DNA of 64,000 nucleotides. Origin: Hansfordia pulvinata. Lineage: Eukaryota; Ascomycota; Sordariomycetes; Xylariales. Of the stretch, positions 26,815-37,795 are shown one piece after another (the first letter of the stretch is position 1; the number at the start of each line of letters is the position of its first letter). The position numbers and the translations under genes are program-made. The notes beneath the pieces are model-generated. The model did not search any database, was not told the origin of the DNA, and saw only the letters and a program-made list of their open reading frames with translations. The stretch spans positions 1 through 64,000 of the forward strand of contig BJKQ01000020.1 in NCBI GenBank assembly GCA_006538405.1, in the 5' to 3' direction.

Positions 26815-28168
26815 GGGTTGCCGGTCTGGACTTGGCTCGTTGATTATCAGTGCTGGTACGGTTATCACTTACAAAAGTGTTAACTCTGTATCTCTTCATT
26901 GTGCCGCGCAGCCAGTATGGTGTAACGATACTCACCAGTGCCTTCGCTTTACTGTGGCGAGAACCGTTACACGGAGGTGATCAACGTGCCAAATGTCGAA
27001 AGGACCCGAGACACTGTTTGCTGTTTAAGAGGGTAACCCGTCGCCAGTTAAGAAGACACAATATGTGTACTTAAGCTGTTTTATTTAACACAGTCGTTCA
27101 TTAAACATATAAATGCGAAGTATCAAATCAGAAAAAAAAGCCACAAGTGAATAAGAGACGGTATTATAAGTTAAAAGAAAGGTAATAATAAAAAAATGGT
27201 AAAGAAGGGAGGGCTTAAGTATTAACACGTCACCTATTATTTTATTAAGATATTTCGTTGAATTAAAAGGCTAAATAATTATATATTTAATTTAAAAGAT
27301 AAAGCCTGGTTTATCAGCTTAAAGTAAAGGGTTCTTCTCGCCGTTTAATACATTAAGCTATAAAGACGCCGTTATAAGACTCGAGTATATCGGCGGCTTT
27401 ATTCTTTTTAACTTCAAGTTAATGTTAACCATTGTTTTTAATTAGATTTATAAAAGATATTATAAAACTATAATATACGAATTCTTAAGTTTTTTAATCA
27501 ACTTATAATAATACATTTAAAGGAATTTAACTTATATAATATCTTATTTTAATCACCGGAAGCTTTTAAACTTAAATTTAAAGTTTATTTTTTTTCGAAT
27601 TTTTCGCGGTTATTTAAAAGCTTAAAAAGATCAGAGGATTTTTATAATAAAGAACTTTTATTATCGCTTATTCTTAATATAAACCCTTAATATTTGAAAT
27701 TCGATATTATTACGAAAAGAGCATGTATAAGAGAAATAAAAGAACTATTAAAATATTAAATTCACAAGCTTTTTAATAAGGTATTTTTCGAGTTTGCCGC
27801 TTAAGAATTAAAAGTGATATTATTAAGTGTTATCACTGATTCTTATATCCTTCCTCTTTTACTTAAAATTGTAATATTATACTTATCTTTACTTTCCTAC
27901 TTCGTTCGTGATTATTATAAACCTTTATAATAAGTACTTAACGGTACCCTTTAAAAAATATAAGTGCTAATAAATAATTTTTTAAGAAATTAAGTTCTCA
28001 CAGTTAACGTTTATAAGTATTTTATACTTTAGGTCCGAATAAATCTATTAAGTATTGAGTAATAAGTAGAAATTTAAAACCTTACTCTTAAGCTCTCTTA
28101 AAGGAAACACTATATTGCTTATTAAAATTCGAAGACCCCCGAAAGCAAACAACTGTATAAGAACGAAA
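26815..28168. other. Non-coding: 3' region, then AT-rich RIP-like tract (about 27,070-28,130)
   Basis: The first 250 bp are of normal composition and probably include the 3' UTR of the preceding gene. From about 27,070 the sequence becomes AT-rich with few CpA/TpG, like the telomere-proximal block, although less extreme. I see no gene, RNA or recognisable transposon motif in it. Confidence 0.65.
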
Positions 28169-28651
28169 ATGAGATTCCATATTGTTACTATCTTTTCCTT
28201 TATTATTACAACGGGTGCTCTTACGAGTACAGAGGTGAATGTACGCCATCTGATCATCGCGCGACGGAGCCGCAAAGACTGACTAAGGCGCATGGAAATG
28301 GAGTGCCCTCGAGGCCCGGGGAAAGGGTCTGGGGTTGCTTAGCTCTGGGCTGAGCAACGTTGCCGTGATCGGCACGAGGCGTGGCGGCAGCTCATGCGAC
28401 CACATGATCATGTACGACGCAGCGGGGCACGTCTCACAGGAGGAGGCCCTTGATCAGAAAACCAAGGAGGAGTGCGAGAGCATTGTGGAGAACAGTGAAC
28501 CAAAGACCGGGAAATTCCCCGGGTCTTTCGTAAGAGCTGTCCCGTCGGCATTAACTGCTGTGTCACGAAAGGGAATGTTGTTATTCATAATGGGAAAACC
28601 TGCAAGGATCGCGGCTGCGAGACATGCACCAACGGCTGTTACTGCATTTAA
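28169..28651 (+). CDS. Second small secreted cysteine-rich prepro-protein, frame broken by an apparent 1-nt deletion
   Basis: ATG at 28,169 starts a clear signal peptide (FHIVTIFSFIITTGAL). Exon 1 (28,169-28,234) joins exon 2 at 28,314 through a 79-nt phase-0 intron (GTGAAT...GAG, with a CTGAC branch-like site). Exon 2 encodes a hydrophilic Asp/Glu/Lys-rich pro-region. Between about 28,499 and 28,535 the reading frame must shift by one base to enter a tail ending at TAA 28,649-28,651. That tail has eight cysteines spaced C-x5-CC-x13-C-x4-C-x2-C-x3-C-x1-C. Without the shift the protein ends at 28,673 with no such tail. The switch window contains runs of AAA, CCCC and GGG. A second intron (28,485-28,534) could also join the frames but has a poor donor and no branch site. 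The architecture parallels the gene at 26,287. Function unknown; an effector-like secreted peptide is the best guess. Confidence 0.5.
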
Positions 28652-28673
28652 CGCTGTCGGAAAGGGTTTATAA

Positions 28674-29982
28674 CTCAATTAGAACCTCACTCACCGGTTA
28701 TAGGATGCTGAATGGAAGTAGTGATAGTTCCCGAGACACGCCGAGAATTACAAGCGACAATACCTGTGGTGGTGGGAGTGGTCTTAAATTTAGCTTAAGG
28801 TTACGGTAAGGGTAAGGTTAAATGCTGAGTATTTTTTACTTGAAATAAAATGTCGTTGACTTGATTTTAAAAACCATTATTTCTTGATTTAAAGGCAGGT
28901 CGTTATCGCTTTAATTTATAAAAGTATCTTAATCTTTTCATATTAAGGTTATTATTAAACTTTATTATTAAAAATTAAAATAAGTTTAACTTTTTATATT
29001 TTTAATAATCGCGTTTTAATAATTTTAATTTTAATTAAAAAAGTATTATTTTAAAGAATATAAAGACTAGGTTTTCAATTATTTTAAAAAGCAAAGTGAT
29101 TTTATAAAAGTAGGTTTTAATGTATAATAAATCGAAATTTAACTTTAAACGTTTACGTTTAATATATCTTTTAAAAAGTACTTAAAAAGTCAAAATTTTT
29201 AAACTCTTTTTTTAGAAATAAGTAAAAAGGCTTTATTAATAATTTAATAATACTTAAAGTGAAATAAAAAGAAGAAGTATAAAATATAATAATACATTAA
29301 AGTTAAAGATTTAAGTTTTTTTTTATTATTAATTAAAAATTAATAACGTTAAAAAGTGGCTTTTATACGATATGAAAATAAACTTATTTTATTACCTTAT
29401 AAGGCTTTTTATAAACGTATAAGATATATATGATATATTAATATATTTCTTATATATTTATTATTAGTTTTAAATTTCATATAATACGTTATTCACGGTA
29501 TTCAAGTATAAATCCTTATTAATCGATATAAAGCTAATTTTTACTTGAATTAAAGGTATATATTATAAGCTTAAGCTTTAAATCTAATTATATAATATAT
29601 TATTTAAGTAAATAATAAGCTTTAATTTATTTATCTTTTAAATATATTATAAACATATTATCGAACACTTATAAATAAAAGTAAGACTTAATTTAAGATA
29701 ATAAGAAAACGGATATTTTACTCGTTCAAGACATTAAAAAGGTGTCCACTTAAGTTGTAAACCACACTTAATAAGAAAATCGTAGAATTTTCGATACGTG
29801 CGTTATTAAGCACTTACGTGCTTACTTTATTAACTTTTATTAATCAACTTTTCTTATCTATATAAACGCGTAAATAAGCTTGAAACACGACGTTAAACTA
29901 TACAGCTACGTTAAATACGGATTATTATAAAGCCCGATGATAATAAGATAATTAAGCTTTTTATTATTTTTATATTTACTTT
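28674..29982. other. AT-rich RIP-like tract without genes
   Basis: After about 140 bp of normal composition the sequence is AT-rich to about 29,980, with the same base bias as the telomere-proximal block. Short degenerate TAAGGG-like words near 28,800 are too few and irregular to be an interstitial telomere. Nothing else is identifiable. Confidence 0.65.
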
Positions 29983-30375
29983 TTAATAGTATTCTGCGTA
30001 CGTCGAAGAATCGGTGGCAACCATATACTTATAAGCCTTATCGTATGGTGCGACTCCAACTTCCTGTGTCGAGCTTGACCAAACGGGTTGGTCTGTGCTT
30101 CCCGGGTCTAACAATCGGTTGCGTGCGAGAAATATGGCATCTTCCTTTTCCTTAAAGAGATACACAGAACCCTGGCCTTTGAACTGAACCTGGACGTGTG
30201 TTGCGCGATCATGGGCTTTAAGACTCTTCACTGCCCAGGGTCTAGTGGTTTCAATGATACCCCCAGGTTCTCCGTCCTGCGCGAACATCACCACGATTTG
30301 AACATCGCGCGCCTCTGCCATTGAAGTCATGGTAATTCCCATAAAAGCATAATGTATGAAGCTAAGAAGAAGCAT
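29983..30375 (-). CDS. Small secreted cysteine-free protein, unknown function
   Basis: A single-exon minus-strand ORF runs from ATG at 30,375 to a stop at 29,983-29,985 and encodes 130 residues. Residues 1-22 or so (LLLSFIHYAFMGITM, then SMAEA) look like a signal peptide with an Ala-x-Ala-like cleavage site. The mature part alternates hydrophobic and charged residues (VQIVVMFAQDGE, THVQVQFKGQGSVYLF), which suggests a compact beta-rich fold, and it contains no cysteine. Normal base use and an intact frame beside an AT-rich tract support a real gene. I do not recognise the family, and the transcript start was not identified. Its position next to two other small secreted-protein genes suggests an effector-like role, which is inference. 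Confidence 0.62.
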   Translation of the reverse strand: MLLLSFIHYAFMGITMTSMAEARDVQIVVMFAQDGEPGGIIETTRPWAVKSLKAHDRATHVQVQFKGQGSVYLFKEKEDAIFLARNRLLDPGSTDQPVWSSSTQEVGVAPYDKAYKYMVATDSSTYAEYY

Positions 30376-33340
30376 GGTCGTTGATCAAGATCCAAGTAGG
30401 TTGCGGTAACGAGCAAAATGAAAGGTGATCGGTTCATTAAAATGCTAAAAAGTCAAGTAGATGTAGATTATTTAGGTGTCCCTTGTGTAGGACCGAATCA
30501 TTTTATACTTATGACTTTAAGACGGTGTACTGGAAATCCATCTGCCTATCCACTTTAAGTTTTTAATAAAATCAAATACATAAGTGATTATTTCAAAAAC
30601 TGTATGAGGCTTATATGTTAACGTAATAAGCCTCATTGTAAGCGTTGAAAATTCGAACGATGCGTCAGCTTATTGTTCCTTGACCTCGCCACCGGTCTCG
30701 TGTGAATCAACCAACATTCGACATACGGCAGTAAGATTGCCTTCTAACGATAACCGTGAGAGCAGCGGGTGAAGCATTGAAGAATTTATAAATCATCGAG
30801 TCCAGACCAGTGCATTACCGTTCTTAACCTTTGACGTCTGTTTCGCTATGTCTCACCCAATGGTGCCTTACTTTCAAATTGTTCATAGCGGAGAATCTAT
30901 TCTGGTCTGCTTGCAGCTTCAGGTGGCTGCTTACAATAGCATAACCACCGTAGCCAGGCGTTCGGTGAATATATGCGAGATAGCGCTCTTGATTTTGCAC
31001 GTGTATGACTGCCGGTGCAGGCGTAATATAAATAGAAAAGAAAAGAAATAGTTAGACTTCGTTTAAAGTGAATCGGATTTTGGCGCACATCTTAAAAAGC
31101 GTGTCTTGAACGAGACCAATCCCTGCATATTTCACCGGACGCCATGACTTAGAAGTCATGATTTTACTTAGATTGATACCTAGATCAACCAATCGACAAA
31201 GATCCAAGCACTCAAACTGACATGGCATCCTCGGGAAATCAATCTGCGTAGGTGAAGAGCGGGTCTCAAGTCTAGGTTTCTTTTTTTGTCGTCTTTGGAA
31301 TCTGGTTCGTCTTTCCGCGCACAAGGTGGGGTTTCTTTCATTTACGTATAGGGTTTCATACTGTCTACAGGGCCCAGTATTCTATCCAACGTAATTTTCG
31401 ATTTCCGTCGGGCAGTCATGGGTGTCTTGACTTGCGCGGCAGCTTATACGCCGGTCGCTTGCTGGAGCAGGATCTGGTTGAAGCATAAATCACGCGTCGG
31501 CAAGGCTAAATCGGCGCGTGCAGGAGTCAAGACGGCTTTAATGTGGTGAAGATACGCCTAGGTAAATATAACATGTTAGGCTCGACTCTTGATAGCGCTA
31601 TTTGGTATTCCCTGTCATAAGTGCCGGTCGTATCTGATAGAGGCAGTGATGTTAAACTGATGTCGGGGGTCATGCCGGATCTTCAATGCACCTCAGCATT
31701 TCAGCATTTTTGTATACGCTTCAATGGCCTTGCCGGTCACGGTAGTGTGGAAGTTAGTGTGCTAACCCTCTCACCGGAAGATTGACCATGAACAAGACAC
31801 CTAGGGCTCGGCTGGTGGTTCCCAGTTGGCGGTTGCATGCAGGTCTACCAACGGACGCCTGCCCACCTGATGGATTGCTTGAGACGACCTGCCTAACTGA
31901 AAGCCAACCACATTGGTCTTGACTCTGCAATCCTGTCAAGCTTCTGCTGACACTCTATTCGATCTACATAGATTACGGCACGTATGAGCGACAGATCTGT
32001 AGCCCAGCATTGTTGTACTTGTTTGCCAGGTATACGCGAGGTTACCACAACTATCATCGTGATGGGTGCATGATGCTCGGCCATTTGTCTATACTCTAGT
32101 GGACTAAAGTCTCAATAGGAGCCAGGTTTCTGTGGTCCTTGTAAGTTGTAGTGCATTCGTGCAGGGAGTTAAGTCAAATCAAGTCCGCGCCTATATCTCT
32201 CGAGCTTGTGCTCAGTAAGCCGGCTCTGCACGTTGGTCATACGCATGCCTGGCAGAATGGAGCAGTCCCAGTCAGAAGCCATGACGCCTGATCTGTCAAT
32301 CCGCAAGGACCATCGCATGGGCGAGTGTGTTTGGACTTGTTTGATGTGTGTGTCACTCGTGTGTAACGCCCTGAATACAATAGGAAGCATGGATGTGGGG
32401 ATGATGGTTTCAAGACTCGACCTTGAGCTTTCCCAGGTGCAGGCTGTGATCTGTCATAGTGAGGGGCCGGTGGCGCCACGCGTGTTTTAAAAGCGTGTTT
32501 TAAAAGAGCGAGCAAGGAAGCCTGGTTTCCAAACCGAAGTGGACGCTTGCTTGCTTTTGACCGTGGACCCTTATTATCGGAGCCCAGCTTATGACTATCG
32601 TGGCGTTTTTCACTCGCATTAACCATGTCGAAGTTTAAATCAAATCAGTCAGAACAGCACACGTGCGTACATGTCCGTACTTCAGTGCAGAAGTTTCGAC
32701 ATTTTCTTGTGACGTGGCTCAGGGGTTTGGAGTGTGGAATCTGGTGAGTTCTCGCGTTGGAAGTGGGCCGCTGGGCGCGAGAGACGGCCACGTAAGAAGC
32801 ACGAGACAAAAGGCTGTGCGAGCGCCATGCCAAGTACGGCAAGGGGGACCCTTTGCGCAGGCACGGGTACCAGGTCGCGGTAGGCTGAACCGGATTAGTG
32901 AGGCTGATTGCAATGATCGGTCGGTCTTGGACCCGAGAACGATGGGGGGCCGACTGGGCATTTGTAAGTCGGAGATTGGGGCCTGGGGGCTACCGCTCTC
33001 GGAAGATATGGAGCCAACAGGGTTAGCTAGCCATTTGTCAGGACCGGCGAAACTGATCCGCAGGGTAGGAGGCTAGTGAAAGTGATGGTGGTTGTTCAGA
33101 AGAGGGACGGACGAACAACAGGAGCATCAGCACGTGCTACTGGCAGCTGATAATGTGACTTGTTTGGCCCTCAGCATGCCACGAAAAGGAGAAAGTGGAA
33201 TGGCGATAGCGGGATGAGCGCGAGCACGAGGACATAAGTCGACAGAGGATGGTGCGCCAGATTGAGGTCGGAATGATTTTTTGGTGATTGGATACAACGT
33301 CATAATCACCAATAAGAAACCGACTTTCATCAATCATACG
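30376..33340. other. Intergenic, no gene recognised
   Basis: About 3 kb of moderately AT-rich to balanced sequence. Short ORFs of 60-137 codons occur on both strands (for example minus strand 31,052-31,324 and plus strand 32,663-33,076). They overlap one another, lack signal peptides or motifs, and look like chance. A short perfect inverted repeat (CATGACTT/AAGTCATG, 2-nt loop) lies at 31,143-31,160. This may be old, partly mutated gene or transposon debris. Confidence 0.5.
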
Positions 33341-33422
33341 TCCGGTATAGTGTAACGGCTAACATACCTCGTTTTCAAATGGAAAATCCGAGGAGCTCGG
33401 GGTTCGATTCCCCGTTCCGGAG
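33341..33422 (+). tRNA. tRNA-Glu (anticodon UUC) with a 10-nt intron
   Basis: The sequence folds as a tRNA. The acceptor arm is TCCGGTA against TTCCGGA plus discriminator G, with one T-T mismatch at the sixth pair. The D arm lies around GTGTAACGGCTAAC. The anticodon stem is CCTCG/CGAGG and the T arm is CGGGG-TTCGATT-CCCCG. The anticodon loop region is 17 nt, ten more than normal. Placing the intron after position 37 gives loop TT-TTC-A...C, anticodon TTC, which reads Glu codons. The intron (about 33,379-33,388) contains GGAAAA that can pair with the anticodon strand, as tRNA introns usually do. CCA is not encoded, as expected in eukaryotes. Confidence 0.9.
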
Positions 33423-33431
33423 AACTTTCTC

Positions 33432-33436
33432 TTTTT
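33432..33436 (+). terminator. RNA polymerase III terminator of tRNA-Glu
   Basis: A run of five T on the plus strand begins ten bases after the tRNA 3' end, the usual Pol III termination signal. Confidence 0.75.
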
Positions 33437-34642
33437 GCTCATTATCCCCGCCCCCAATCCTTTTACCTCAGTCCATTCCCGTGTCGCGAATTGTTCGCCC
33501 GTCACAGGTTCACATTCAGGCTTCGAGAATGTCCAGTTCAGCGTCTCTATGGGTGCCGGTGGGTGTTGGTAGATAGCATCTTACTTAGGTGCACGATCTT
33601 CTTGAGTTGCCCCTGTATTGTCGGGATAATCCATCTTCCTTTAGCTGTTGGCCTCGCGGCGAAGCAGATCTAATCCAAGTCACGGCATTCATAAGGCTCG
33701 GTTGTGCCTGGCTCTATACGTTTGAGTCGCGGCGAAAGACACCTCTAAAGAAAGTAAAGAGCGGCGAGTCTGACCAATTCAAATTTTCCGGGTTAGTAAG
33801 GATGCGGGTAGGAAGGGCCGCGCTTCTCGCAACTCCACGGCAGCGCGTGCTGTGAGTCTCGAAGCATTGTCACATTATGAAAATTGACAATTCCGTCATC
33901 ATCAGTGGCGATGATCGGGGTGCTGCCAGCGCGACGCATTTAAAATTGAAGATGGGAAATCGCGCGGTTGGTCACCCTGCCCATCACTAAGGTACTCATT
34001 CTGAACGCTCACAATGCAGTCTGAGTTTCATCTGGCAAATCTCCGCCTCCATGGACATTCGTAGTTGGGGGCCGCACCGGTGGGGTGCGGTGCAGTGCGG
34101 TGTGGGCAGGTTCGCCGTCTTTGACGCTGATGGTCCGGCGACGGCCGCGATGGCCTTCCCTGCGCAGCCAATTCGTGCAATGGCAGGCCTCGCTTGCACC
34201 GAGGTCACTAGGGCCAGATCGATTATCCAAGGAGCGGTCGGGGTTCAATCGCCCGACGCGCTGCAGAATCGCCAAGTGCGGAAGGGCCCAAGGGCGCTCG
34301 AGGGGCTCCGAGGGCTCGCAAAGCTCCAGTCCCCTCCCCCGCTGCCTCCACACAGGCGCCCCGCGCCGTACGGGTGCCCCTCCCCCGCCATCGCCCCGAC
34401 AGCGACGAGATTCACGTCATGGGCCCGCTGCTCGCTCCGCGGTCATGAGCCTACCTTTTGTGGTAGGTATGATGTTGCCGTTGCCGAAGCCCCGGAGAGA
34501 CATCCGTACCATCCACACCTGAGTTAGGTAGGTACCTATCTTCTCCTCCCCTTTCCTTCTTCCTCTCTCTTTGTCCCTCGCCATCATCACCACTCACCAC
34601 CGCAGCCGCAATTCCCATTTCCGGTTCACCTCCGCGTCCATC
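33437..34642. other. Intergenic and promoter of the dehydrogenase gene
   Basis: GC content rises through this 1.2-kb stretch. The last 110 bp (about 34,530-34,642) are a CT-rich leader (CTTCTCCTCCCC, CTTCTTCCTCTCTC) typical of fungal housekeeping promoters and 5' UTRs. Overlapping ORFs here appear to be chance products of GC-rich sequence. I see no RNA gene. Confidence 0.55.
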
Positions 34643-35578
34643 ATGAAGCTTCTCTACCCGACCTCGCTCAAGCTCGACGTGGCCAGTCTCCAGGGCTTCG
34701 CCGCCGAGCTGCACCCCTACGACGTCAAGGCCCCCATCCCCGACGAGCACCTCGACGCCGACATTCTCGTCACCTGGACGAACACCAACCTGCCCGATGC
34801 CGCCAAGCGCATGACCAACGTGCGCTGGGTCCAGTCGCTCGCCGCCGGCCCCAACGACGTCCTCGCCGCCGGCTTCCCCGCCGGTGTCAAGGTCACCACC
34901 GGCTCCGGTCTCCACGATCGCACCGTCGCTGAGCACACCCTCGGCCTGCTTCTCAACGCCGCCCGCCGCTTCTTCGAGATGCGCGACTATCAGCTGCGCG
35001 GCCAGTGGCCCCAGCACCTCGGCGGGCCCCAGCCCGACCGCCCCAGCGACCGCTTCACCACCCTGCGCGATGCCAACGTGCTTGTCTGGGGCTACGGCAA
35101 CATTGCAAAGGCCCTCGCCCCCTCTCTCACCGCTCTCGGCGCCCGCGTCACCGGCGTCGCTCGGTCTCCCGGCGTTCGCGATGGCGTGCAGGTGCACGCC
35201 GAGGACAAGCTGCCCGAGCTGCTGCCTCGTACCGATGCTCTCGTCATGATCCTACCCGGTTCTGATGCTACCCGCCATGCCCTAGGCCCCGAGCGTCTGC
35301 GTCTGCTGCCCAAGCACGCCTGGGTGGTCAACGTGGGCCGCGGCACCTCGGTCGACGAGGACGCCTTGTTCGAGGCCCTCCAAGCCGGCGACATTGGCGG
35401 CGCCGCCCTCGACGTCTTCGAGACGGAGCCTCTTCCCGCCCCGTCGCGTCTGTGGAGCGCCCCCAACACCATCATCAGTCCCCACGCCGCGGGCGGCCGC
35501 CCACAAGGGGCCGAAGACCTGATTGCTTACAACCTGCGTCGGTTCCTGGCGGGCCAGGATCTGAAGAACCTAGTTTGA
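34643..35578 (+). CDS. D-isomer-specific 2-hydroxyacid dehydrogenase (NAD(P)-dependent)
   Basis: A single-exon gene of 311 residues; the first ATG (34,643) follows a CT-rich leader. It likely reduces 2-oxoacids such as glyoxylate or hydroxypyruvate to D-2-hydroxyacids with NAD(P)H in the cytosol. The Rossmann nucleotide-binding motif appears as VWGYGNIAKALA at about residues 148-159. The third Gly of GxGxxG is Ala here, a tolerated change in parts of the family. The catalytic triad is in place: Arg about 233 (VNVGRGTS), Glu about 262 (DVFETEP) and His about 281 (ISPHAAG). Length fits the family (300-340). No signal peptide or C-terminal peroxisomal SKL (it ends KNLV). Codon use is strongly biased to C/G third bases, suggesting good expression. 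Exact substrate cannot be told; phosphoglycerate dehydrogenase is unlikely because the ACT-type regulatory domain is missing. Confidence 0.9.
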   Translation: MKLLYPTSLKLDVASLQGFAAELHPYDVKAPIPDEHLDADILVTWTNTNLPDAAKRMTNVRWVQSLAAGPNDVLAAGFPAGVKVTTGSGLHDRTVAEHTLGLLLNAARRFFEMRDYQLRGQWPQHLGGPQPDRPSDRFTTLRDANVLVWGYGNIAKALAPSLTALGARVTGVARSPGVRDGVQVHAEDKLPELLPRTDALVMILPGSDATRHALGPERLRLLPKHAWVVNVGRGTSVDEDALFEALQAGDIGGAALDVFETEPLPAPSRLWSAPNTIISPHAAGGRPQGAEDLIAYNLRRFLAGQDLKNLV

Positions 35579-37537
35579 TATGGAGCGCATGTCATCTTCC
35601 TTGTGTTAAGCGTCGACTGGTGCTTGACCTATTAGCAGGCAGCATTGCTCGTGTGTCTGAGGAAAAGAAACTTGGCCTTGTAATCCGCCACCTTTAAGCT
35701 AGCCAGAAACATGAAAACGGATGTACGATTATTCCACGCACGTCGCGTGCATACATGCCGCTTGTGTCCATGAATCTGGGTGTTACGGTATGCTGCTCTA
35801 TGGCTAACTTTTTGATACCTTGGACGTTACGCATCTTGTCTTGGAATCTGGTCGCGCAATCCTGCGTGGGCGTCGTGGAATTCCTGTCGAACTCCATGAG
35901 CGAGTATGTCTTTCAACAGGAATCGACATCAAAATAGGGACGCCGACGAATCACAACGGGGCTCATAACCGTCAATAGACACAGTACTATGAGCCCCCAT
36001 ACCTTGAAATGCAGCTTCCGATACGCCACTTGAAGGGCAAGAGAGACGATGGGACTGTCTGCCGAACTGCTCCAATTGTTACCCATTTGACGTACCTGTA
36101 AGTCGCTGGCAAGGTAGACTACCACGTGTCTATTCACCAACATGAGGAAGCCACAATTCCGTGGGGGCCATTCGTGGAGGGCATTCTGCTCCCGTGCCAA
36201 ATCGAAGCACAGAAGACGCAGAAGACGCATGCAAAAACAATGATAATAGCACATATATTGCAGCACAGTCTCCACACGCAAACTCACGCTCTCGCCCATT
36301 CGTGTCTTTCCCTCCCGTACGGATCTCCACCGCAGATCGTCACCATCCAGGGCAAAGAGCAGGCGGAGAAATCAGACTGCAAAGGTCAATCGGGACGGGA
36401 GCCATCCCGAGCCTTGCTCTGTCTGGTCGCTCCCCAACGCGCGCCTCACGCATCAACGTTGTGATAAAACTCGGTGCTATAACCTCTATTCAGAGACAAT
36501 CCGCCGTTGCATGCGCGTGCGGGTCGAAGCGCACCTGTTCAACGGCGTGCTCGCATGTGACCGAGACCCCTCGCGCTTGTGCCGAATGCTCGTCGGCGTT
36601 GGATTTCTCACAACATCGTGTATCTCCCCCTGTGCTAGCCGCCAAATTACCCAGCCACAGCTGAGGGTTGCCAAGCACGACAGAACAGTGAATATGGTGA
36701 CTGAGGTGTATGTTTTGGTATAATCTCAAACATTTCAGGGTTCTCATCGCAGCCCGGTAGTCCTGGATAGGTACTAGGTGAGCGAGTGTCGGCGTGCACG
36801 AGGACCTTCTCGAAAGGTACCCGTGATCTTCGTTGCTCGTATGCCCAAACAGCAAGGCTCCTTTGCGGCACCCTCCCCTCATATAATACCGATGGCTCGA
36901 GGCCTGGTCCTTGAGCCTTGCCAAATGGTGTCCTCTGTCTGGCCTTGGGCCGCAGGCAGCCCACATTATTCCCACCCCGTTCTCCAATTCTGCGACTGGC
37001 GACGACGGCATCCGCGAGAGGCAAGCAGGTTTGGTCTCCTGGTTCTACAGACGGGTCGTTGTCGGCTCGGCTGGCTGGCAGCGCGACTTGTAGGGGACAC
37101 CCCATCTTGCTTGCAAGCTGCAGCCCTGCCGGGGGCGAGGTGACAGATCTTTCGAGGAGGGGTGGGACGTTCACCGCTCCGTGCTGGGGCTGGGGCCGGT
37201 ATCGCTACCGATCGGAGACGGGGGCTGTCGGTGCCAGCGTATCGACAGGGCCGGATATGCTCGTCCAGAGCAGCCAAGGAAAGGCGGAAGCCTGCCCGTT
37301 GAGAGCCTCAACTGAACGGCCCGTGCAAGATGGTCTGCGCTGGCCTTTGCCTGCCGGGGCGCGCACCCTGATGACTGGCGGGCAGACCCCTACTCTGCAC
37401 GAGACGATGCAGGCCTGAGACCCTGACATGCATGCGACACGGCACAGATGGTCACGCAGCAGCTGCAGATTTCAGATGGAGACACTTGACACGTGCACAT
37501 TGCCTTTGCTAATTACGCGTAGAACGAGTATGAGTAT

Positions 37538-37545
37538 TCCGCGGA
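37538..37545. promoter_or_regulatory. TCCGCGGA, pleiotropic-drug-response-element-like palindrome
   Basis: This matches the yeast PDRE consensus TCCGYGGA bound by Pdr1/Pdr3-type zinc cluster factors. It lies 4 kb upstream of a PDR-type transporter gene, far from where such sites normally act, and an 8-bp match is easily found by chance. Recorded only because of the neighbour. Confidence 0.2.
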
Positions 37546-37795
37546 GGACATGCGATACATATCCGCAAGGTAGACATCTCAGGATGAGAAGATTGTGTCG
37601 CGCGGTTCGCTCTATACTCAGATTAAGCTATCCATTCCTGCGAGGCATAGGCTGCGGAACTCTGGCCCGGTCAGTCACTGTACGCATCGTATTCGGAAAA
37701 GAGCGGGTTGGCAAGTTGTCCAAGACGTGTTGTGCTGGGGAGCACGAATGCTGACGGGCAACGCGCACACGTACTCGGACGAAGACTTGCACAGT

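Noticed and set aside
28780..28815. TAAGGG-like words resembling an interstitial telomere
   Set aside because: Only two or three imperfect units in an irregular phase; insufficient for a telomere remnant.
31052..31324. 90-codon minus-strand ORF
   Set aside because: It has no start context, domain or signal peptide, and overlaps other random ORFs in a region without coding bias.
34228..34260. GGGGTTCAATCGCCC, resembling a tRNA T arm
   Set aside because: No A box, anticodon stem or acceptor pairing is found upstream, and the following bases do not complete the stem.
34451..35197. 248-codon minus-strand ORF opposite the dehydrogenase
   Set aside because: It is antisense to the dehydrogenase with Gly/Val/Ala/Glu-rich composition typical of an antisense shadow, and has no domain.
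37538..37545. PDRE-like site as an actual regulator of the ABC transporter
   Set aside because: It lies 4 kb from the start codon; a single 8-bp palindrome in GC-rich DNA is expected by chance. Listed as a low-confidence site only.
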